DNA from: CANJBX01 sp041487815
Lineage (GTDB): Bacteria > Pseudomonadota > Alphaproteobacteria > Rhizobiales > Xanthobacteraceae
Direction of reading: 5' to 3'
NCBI GenBank assembly: GCA_041487815.1
Contig: JBGPOB010000031.1
Coordinates: 1 to 17,748 of the forward strand
Length of the DNA stretch: 17,748 nucleotides
Part shown: positions 14,141 to 17,748 of the stretch, piece by piece
How the letters are laid out: each line of letters begins with the position of its first letter
Numbering within the stretch: position 1 is the first letter of the stretch
The notes under the pieces: generated by a model
The model's database searches: none
What the model saw: only the letters and a program-made list of their open reading frames with translations
What the model was told of the DNA's origin: nothing
Made by a program: the position numbers and the translations under genes

Positions 14141-15352
14141 ATGAGTACATCGCTCGAGACCCAATTCCAGGGCGACACCCATTTTCACGGCGACAGGAGC
14201 GGGCTCAGGGACGTGCTGGCGCTGCGCGACAAGATTACGCCCGCCGCATTCGAGCGCGAGCGCGAGAAGATTTTCAAGAAGTCATGGCTGATGATCGGAC
14301 ATACCTCGGATGTCCCGGAGGACGGCAGCTATGTCGTGCGCGAATTGCCGGTCGTCAATGCCTCGCTGATCGTGATCCGCGGCCGCGACGGAAAAATCCG
14401 CAGCTTTCACAACATCTGCCGGCATCGCGGCAACAAGCTCATTCGCGGCGGCGCCGGCTGCAAATCGACGCTGACCTGCGGCTTCCACGGCTGGACCTTT
14501 GCCAATACCGGCCAACTGCTCGGCATCACCGACGAAGGGCAGTTCCACAATCTCGACAAGGACAAGCTCGGCCTGATCGAAGTCGCGACCGAGACCTGGC
14601 AAGGCTTCATCTTTGTCAATTTCGATCCGCAGCCGAAGGAAACGCTGGTGCAGTGGCTGGGCGAACTGGCGCAAGGCTACGACGGCTACTTCGACAAGCA
14701 GGTGCGGACCGCGCGCTATCGCGTGCGCGTGCGTTGCAACTGGAACCTCGCGGTGAATTCCTTCACCGAGGGCTACCACACCGCCTACATCCACCGGAAC
14801 ACCGCGCCCGACTATCAGGGCGGCAAGGGCAATCCGCAACGCCATCGGCCGTTCATGCAGTTGCTGCCGCGCCATGCGCGCTATTCGGCGCCGGCCAATC
14901 CCGACCACAAGATCACGCCGGCCGAGGCGGTGGCCTGGACTTACGGGCCGAAAATGCTGCCGGCGGCGGACTTCGACTACACCGGCATGGCGCCCGCGCT
15001 CAATCCGGGCCGCGCGCAATATTGGCTGTTCGACGTGATCGAATGGTTTCCGAATGTGCTGATCCTGCCCGGCAAGCACTATCGCGTCGAGCTCGAATTC
15101 TGGCCGCTGTCGGCGGCGGAGACCGAGTTGACCGTAACGGCCTGGACCTATGCGCCGCAGAATTTCGGCCAGCGCATCTCGCTCGAATTCTTCCGCACGC
15201 GGCTGCGCGAAATCGTGCGCGAAGACATGAATACGCTCGAAGCGCAGCAAGCGGCAATTTCGTCCGGCGCGATGGCGGAGGTGCACCTGTCGCAGCAGGA
15301 GCTGGTGCTGGCGCACCACTACCGCGTTTCCGAAGCCATGTTGAACGCCTGA
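14141..15352 (+). CDS. Rieske-type aromatic-ring/heterocycle oxygenase, alpha subunit
   Basis: Catalytic subunit of a Rieske non-haem iron oxygenase (403 residues) that needs electrons from a separate reductase. The [2Fe-2S] ligands are Cys93 and His95 in CRHRGN, and Cys113 and His116 in CGFHGW. The mononuclear iron ligands are His213 and His218 in NSFTEGYHTAYIH, and Asp362 in REDMNTLE, with Glu210 preceding. AAAGGA seven bases before the ATG supports the start. No beta subunit, ferredoxin or reductase is encoded nearby, so it is probably a homo-oligomer served by a reductase encoded elsewhere. Family members perform ring dihydroxylation, N- or O-demethylation, or related oxidations; the substrate is unknown. 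A 116-residue protein gene starts 8 bases downstream. Confidence 0.94.
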   Translation: MSTSLETQFQGDTHFHGDRSGLRDVLALRDKITPAAFEREREKIFKKSWLMIGHTSDVPEDGSYVVRELPVVNASLIVIRGRDGKIRSFHNICRHRGNKLIRGGAGCKSTLTCGFHGWTFANTGQLLGITDEGQFHNLDKDKLGLIEVATETWQGFIFVNFDPQPKETLVQWLGELAQGYDGYFDKQVRTARYRVRVRCNWNLAVNSFTEGYHTAYIHRNTAPDYQGGKGNPQRHRPFMQLLPRHARYSAPANPDHKITPAEAVAWTYGPKMLPAADFDYTGMAPALNPGRAQYWLFDVIEWFPNVLILPGKHYRVELEFWPLSAAETELTVTAWTYAPQNFGQRISLEFFRTRLREIVREDMNTLEAQQAAISSGAMAEVHLSQQELVLAHHYRVSEAMLNA

Positions 15353-15360
15353 GCCATGCC

Positions 15361-15711
15361 ATGACCTCCAATTTGCCGGATGGGTTTGAAGCGCTTGCGA
15401 CGCATGTCGCCGAGTGGGGACTGAAAACCGAGAGGGAACGCCACCGCAAGCGCGTTGCCTCAAGCCTTGCAGCGGTGCGCACGTTCAATCAGGCGCTGGC
15501 GCCGCGCATCCACGACATCGTCGCCTACCTCAACAAATTCCCGGGTGCCGACCCCGACGAATTGCCGCCACCGGCGCGCAGTCTCTACAATCTGGCGCTG
15601 GCGTTCATGGAGACGTCGCACCCGATCGACCTCAACTGGCAGCGGCCGGATATCGACGACGCCTTTCCGATCGACCGTCTGGAATACCTTTCGCCGATTG
15701 ATCTGCGCTGA
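15361..15711 (+). CDS. Uncharacterised 116-residue protein coupled to the Rieske oxygenase
   Basis: The gene starts 8 bases after the Rieske stop at ATG 15361 and shares the GC-rich codon use of its neighbours. The product has no signal peptide or membrane helix. A charged helical N-terminal half (KTERERHRKRVASSLAAVRTF) is followed by a helix with RIHDIVAYLNKF, a proline-rich turn (ADPDELPPPAR), another helix, and an acidic tail (DIDDAFPIDRLEYLSPIDLR). I do not recognise the family. It is not a Rieske beta subunit (NTF2-like fold, usually about 160 residues). Tight spacing suggests a stability, assembly or substrate-handling partner of the oxygenase (inference). A long frame reading through the Rieske gene into this one is an out-of-phase shadow, not a fusion. 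Confidence 0.75.
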   Translation: MTSNLPDGFEALATHVAEWGLKTERERHRKRVASSLAAVRTFNQALAPRIHDIVAYLNKFPGADPDELPPPARSLYNLALAFMETSHPIDLNWQRPDIDDAFPIDRLEYLSPIDLR

Positions 15712-15745
15712 TCGGGCACAAGAATAATCGAATTGGAAATCCGCC

Positions 15746-16990
15746 ATGAGCAGCAGCAATCGCATTCCCGTGTCGCATGCCGGCGTTCTGCCGCGGCCCC
15801 CGGGACTCAAGGAGATGCTGGAGAGCGATCCGAACGCGGCAGAAACCCGGCGGCATCTTGCAACCGCCGTCGCCGATGTCGTGCGCCGACAAGCGGATAT
15901 GGGGATCGATATCGTCAACGACGGCGAATATTCGAAAGTGCGCGGATTTTCAGAGTACGTGCGCGAGCGCCTCGGCGGAATCGAAGAGGGCAAGGGGGAT
16001 CACAAGCGGCTGAGCATCATGGCGCGCGACGCGCGTGATTTTCCCGGATTCATCGGCACGAAGTTCGCGAACTGGGGCTCCGAGGTCGCCGTTTGCGCAG
16101 GCCCGCTTGCATACATCGGCGCGGCTGTTACCCAGACCGACATTGCCAATTTCAAGTCGGCGCTGAAAGGACACGACGTTCGCGGTTATCTGCCTTCGGT
16201 TGCGCCGGGCACGATCGAACACTGGCTGCACGACGAGCACTATCACGATGACGAAGAATTCCTGTTTGCGATCGCCGACGCCATGGCGCAGGAATTCAAG
16301 GCGATTACCGATGCCGGATTGCTGCTGCAAATCGACGACCCCGACCTGCCCGACGGCTGGCAGATGTTTCCGGACATGTCGGTGCGCGAGTATCGCAAGT
16401 ATGCCGCGCTGCGGGTCGAGGCACTCAATCACGCACTGAAAAAAATTCCGCGCGAAATGATCCGCCTGCACATCTGCTGGGGATCGAACCACGGGCCGCA
16501 CAAGAACGATATTCCGTTGCAAGATATTATCGATCTCGTGATGCGCGTTAAGGCCGGGTGTGTGTCATTCGAGTTTGCGAACCCGCGCCATGGGCATGAA
16601 TGGCGGGTATGGCAGGACGTGAAACTGCGCGACGGCACCACGATCATGCCGGGCGTGGTCGGGCACGCGACCGATATCATCGAACATCCGCGGCTGGTTG
16701 CGGACCGGCTGGTAACGTTCGCCAATATCGTCGGCCGCGACAATGTCATCGCCGGCACCGACTGCGGGCTGGCAGCGCGCCTCAGCCATCCCGAATTGAC
16801 CTGGGCCAAACTCGAAGCGCTGGTCGAAGGCGCGCGCCTTGCATCGAAGGAACTATGGCGTTCCGCGGGCAACGGGTCGCGCGGCGCCAAGCGCAAGCCG
16901 GCCGGAGCACGAACCGCGAAGCGCCGTTCGCGCAGGCCCGGCCCGAAAGGCGCGCGCAAGCTGCAAAAGCGAAGGGCAGCCCGGCGCTGA
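15746..16990 (+). CDS. MetE-like (cobalamin-independent methionine synthase family) zinc protein with basic tail
   Basis: TIM-barrel protein of the MetE C-terminal/epoxyalkane:coenzyme M transferase superfamily (414 residues). Such enzymes activate a thiol on zinc for alkyl transfer. The zinc ligands are visible as His242 and Cys244 in RLHICWGSNH, Glu276 in FEFANPRH, and Cys340 in IAGTDCGL. It lacks the N-terminal MetE domain and is therefore not a full methionine synthase. GGAA seven bases before the ATG supports the start. The last 36 residues (379-414) contain 18 Arg/Lys and no acidic residues, an extension not expected for the fold. The gene follows the 116-residue protein by 34 bases and is likely cotranscribed with the Rieske oxygenase, suggesting a shared catabolic route (inference). 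Thiol and alkyl donor are unknown. Confidence 0.85.
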   Translation: MSSSNRIPVSHAGVLPRPPGLKEMLESDPNAAETRRHLATAVADVVRRQADMGIDIVNDGEYSKVRGFSEYVRERLGGIEEGKGDHKRLSIMARDARDFPGFIGTKFANWGSEVAVCAGPLAYIGAAVTQTDIANFKSALKGHDVRGYLPSVAPGTIEHWLHDEHYHDDEEFLFAIADAMAQEFKAITDAGLLLQIDDPDLPDGWQMFPDMSVREYRKYAALRVEALNHALKKIPREMIRLHICWGSNHGPHKNDIPLQDIIDLVMRVKAGCVSFEFANPRHGHEWRVWQDVKLRDGTTIMPGVVGHATDIIEHPRLVADRLVTFANIVGRDNVIAGTDCGLAARLSHPELTWAKLEALVEGARLASKELWRSAGNGSRGAKRKPAGARTAKRRSRRPGPKGARKLQKRRAARR

Positions 16991-17025
16991 CGCGGCTGAA
17001 CGGGTGGCGCGTCCCATCGTGACAT

Positions 17026-17748
17026 TCAGGCCGCCTGCTGCCGACCCATGGCTTCGGCCTCGCGGCGGATGCGAACCTCCTGGCTTTCGGCGTCCACCAC
17101 GACATCGCTCCAGCGCACGAAGCTTCCGGCGGCGATGGCGTTTATGAGCTTGACCTTGTGCGCGAGGCCGAGCGGCAGCGCGCCTTCGGCAAGACTGCGC
17201 GCGGCCGGAACAAGCTTGCCATAGACCGTGTACCCGCCCTCCCCGTCGAGCATCTCGCCGGCCTTGAGCGCACGCTTGGCGACAGTCGCCACATCGCCGC
17301 GCCACTCGCGCGTCGACCCGGTCGGCTCGTTGCGCAATGCGGCATTGAGCACCGAGATCGAAAGTTCAAGCCCGATCAAGTGAAACGGCTTGTACATCGC
17401 GGCATATCGCCCGGTCTCGTCGGTCGGCAGACCGTATTGCTTGAAGCAGGCCGCGGCGTAATCGTTCGCCGCCTTCACCACCACATAGACGCCCCAGCGC
17501 AGGTCGCGATAAACGGGGCGGGCATCGCGTTCGAGCGATGAGACGACCTCGACCATGCCGTCGCGTTCCAACTGACCGCCGATTGATCGCGGGCGCAGAA
17601 CACGGGCGAGATCGTCGACCCCGCAAGGCGGAAAGCCGAGGCCGTCCTGCGGCACGTCGAGCCCGCAGGCGTTGGCGATGGCCGCCATTTCGATCGCCGA
17701 CTTGGTGCCGTCGAGAAATGAATTGAACATCTGCGGGTTCATGCCGGC
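17026..17748 (-). CDS. COG4091-type NAD(P)-dependent oxidoreductase with SAF domain, N-terminus cut
   Basis: C-terminal 240 residues of a predicted homoserine-dehydrogenase-like oxidoreductase. The frame stays open to the right edge, so the Rossmann NAD(P)-binding part lies outside. The visible part begins with the conserved AGMNPQMFNSFLDGTKSA block. It continues through GLDVPQDGLGFPPCGVDDL and VEVVSSLERDARPVYRDLRWGVYVV-type catalytic-domain segments, then ends with a SAF-like domain (GEGGYTVYGKLVPA...GSFVRWSDVV). The reaction is not established for this family, though members cluster with sugar-acid and amino-acid catabolism. It converges on the MetE-like gene with 35 bases between their stops, so it belongs to a separate transcript. 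Confidence 0.85.
   Translation of the reverse strand, partial: AGMNPQMFNSFLDGTKSAIEMAAIANACGLDVPQDGLGFPPCGVDDLARVLRPRSIGGQLERDGMVEVVSSLERDARPVYRDLRWGVYVVVKAANDYAAACFKQYGLPTDETGRYAAMYKPFHLIGLELSISVLNAALRNEPTGSTREWRGDVATVAKRALKAGEMLDGEGGYTVYGKLVPAARSLAEGALPLGLAHKVKLINAIAAGSFVRWSDVVVDAESQEVRIRREAEAMGRQQAA

Noticed and set aside
14282..15463. 393-codon minus-strand frame
   Set aside because: Antisense shadow of the Rieske gene, with no recognisable motif.
14095..15711. 538-codon frame running through the Rieske gene into the 116-aa protein
   Set aside because: Its first 420 or so codons are the wrong phase of the Rieske gene. Only the end, from 15361, looks coding, so it is not a fusion protein.

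Overview
The window looks like chromosomal DNA from a high-GC alphaproteobacterium, most likely of the Hyphomicrobiales (Bradyrhizobium/Pseudolabrys/Rhodoplanes-like). The reasons are the rpmH-rnpA-yidC-engB order without a yidD gene between rnpA and yidC, the strong use of GC-ending codons, and several short palindromic intergenic repeats of types familiar from that order. The taxonomic call is inference. No plasmid, phage, transposase or CRISPR signature is visible.

Left part (1-3400, minus strand): the housekeeping operon rpmH (L34), rnpA (RNase P protein), yidC (membrane insertase) and engB (ribosome-assembly GTPase, cut by the left edge). It is driven by a clear sigma70-type promoter at 3366-3394. 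Two palindromes sit between yidC and engB. Diverging from this operon (3511-5768, plus) is a membrane VTT/TVP38 protein followed 5 bases later by a mercuric-reductase-like flavoprotein, and then an orphan sensor histidine kinase (5836-7326).

Middle part (7416-10973, plus): a secreted ABC-type substrate-binding protein, an LLM-class flavin monooxygenase and a cytosolic amidohydrolase, apparently one catabolic transcription unit. Next comes a two-gene type III polyketide synthase / ICMT-like methyltransferase operon (11197-12766) resembling Bacillus bpsA-bpsB. A tRNA-Arg(ACG) gene follows (12811-12887).

Right part: downstream of the tRNA lies a roughly 0.9 kb AT-richer, gene-poor stretch. It is bracketed by inverted copies of a palindromic repeat and contains one plausible small membrane protein (13378-13548). 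After a small minus-strand hypothetical gene comes a plus-strand cluster: a Rieske oxygenase alpha subunit, a 116-residue unknown protein, and a MetE-like zinc methyltransferase homologue with an unusual Arg/Lys-rich tail. The window ends inside a convergent gene for a COG4091-type oxidoreductase with a SAF domain.

The most interesting leads are the polyketide synthase/methyltransferase pair, the Rieske/116-aa/MetE-like cluster, the SBP/LLM/amidohydrolase unit, and the repeat-bracketed island beside the tRNA. None is proven to be a new system from sequence alone.
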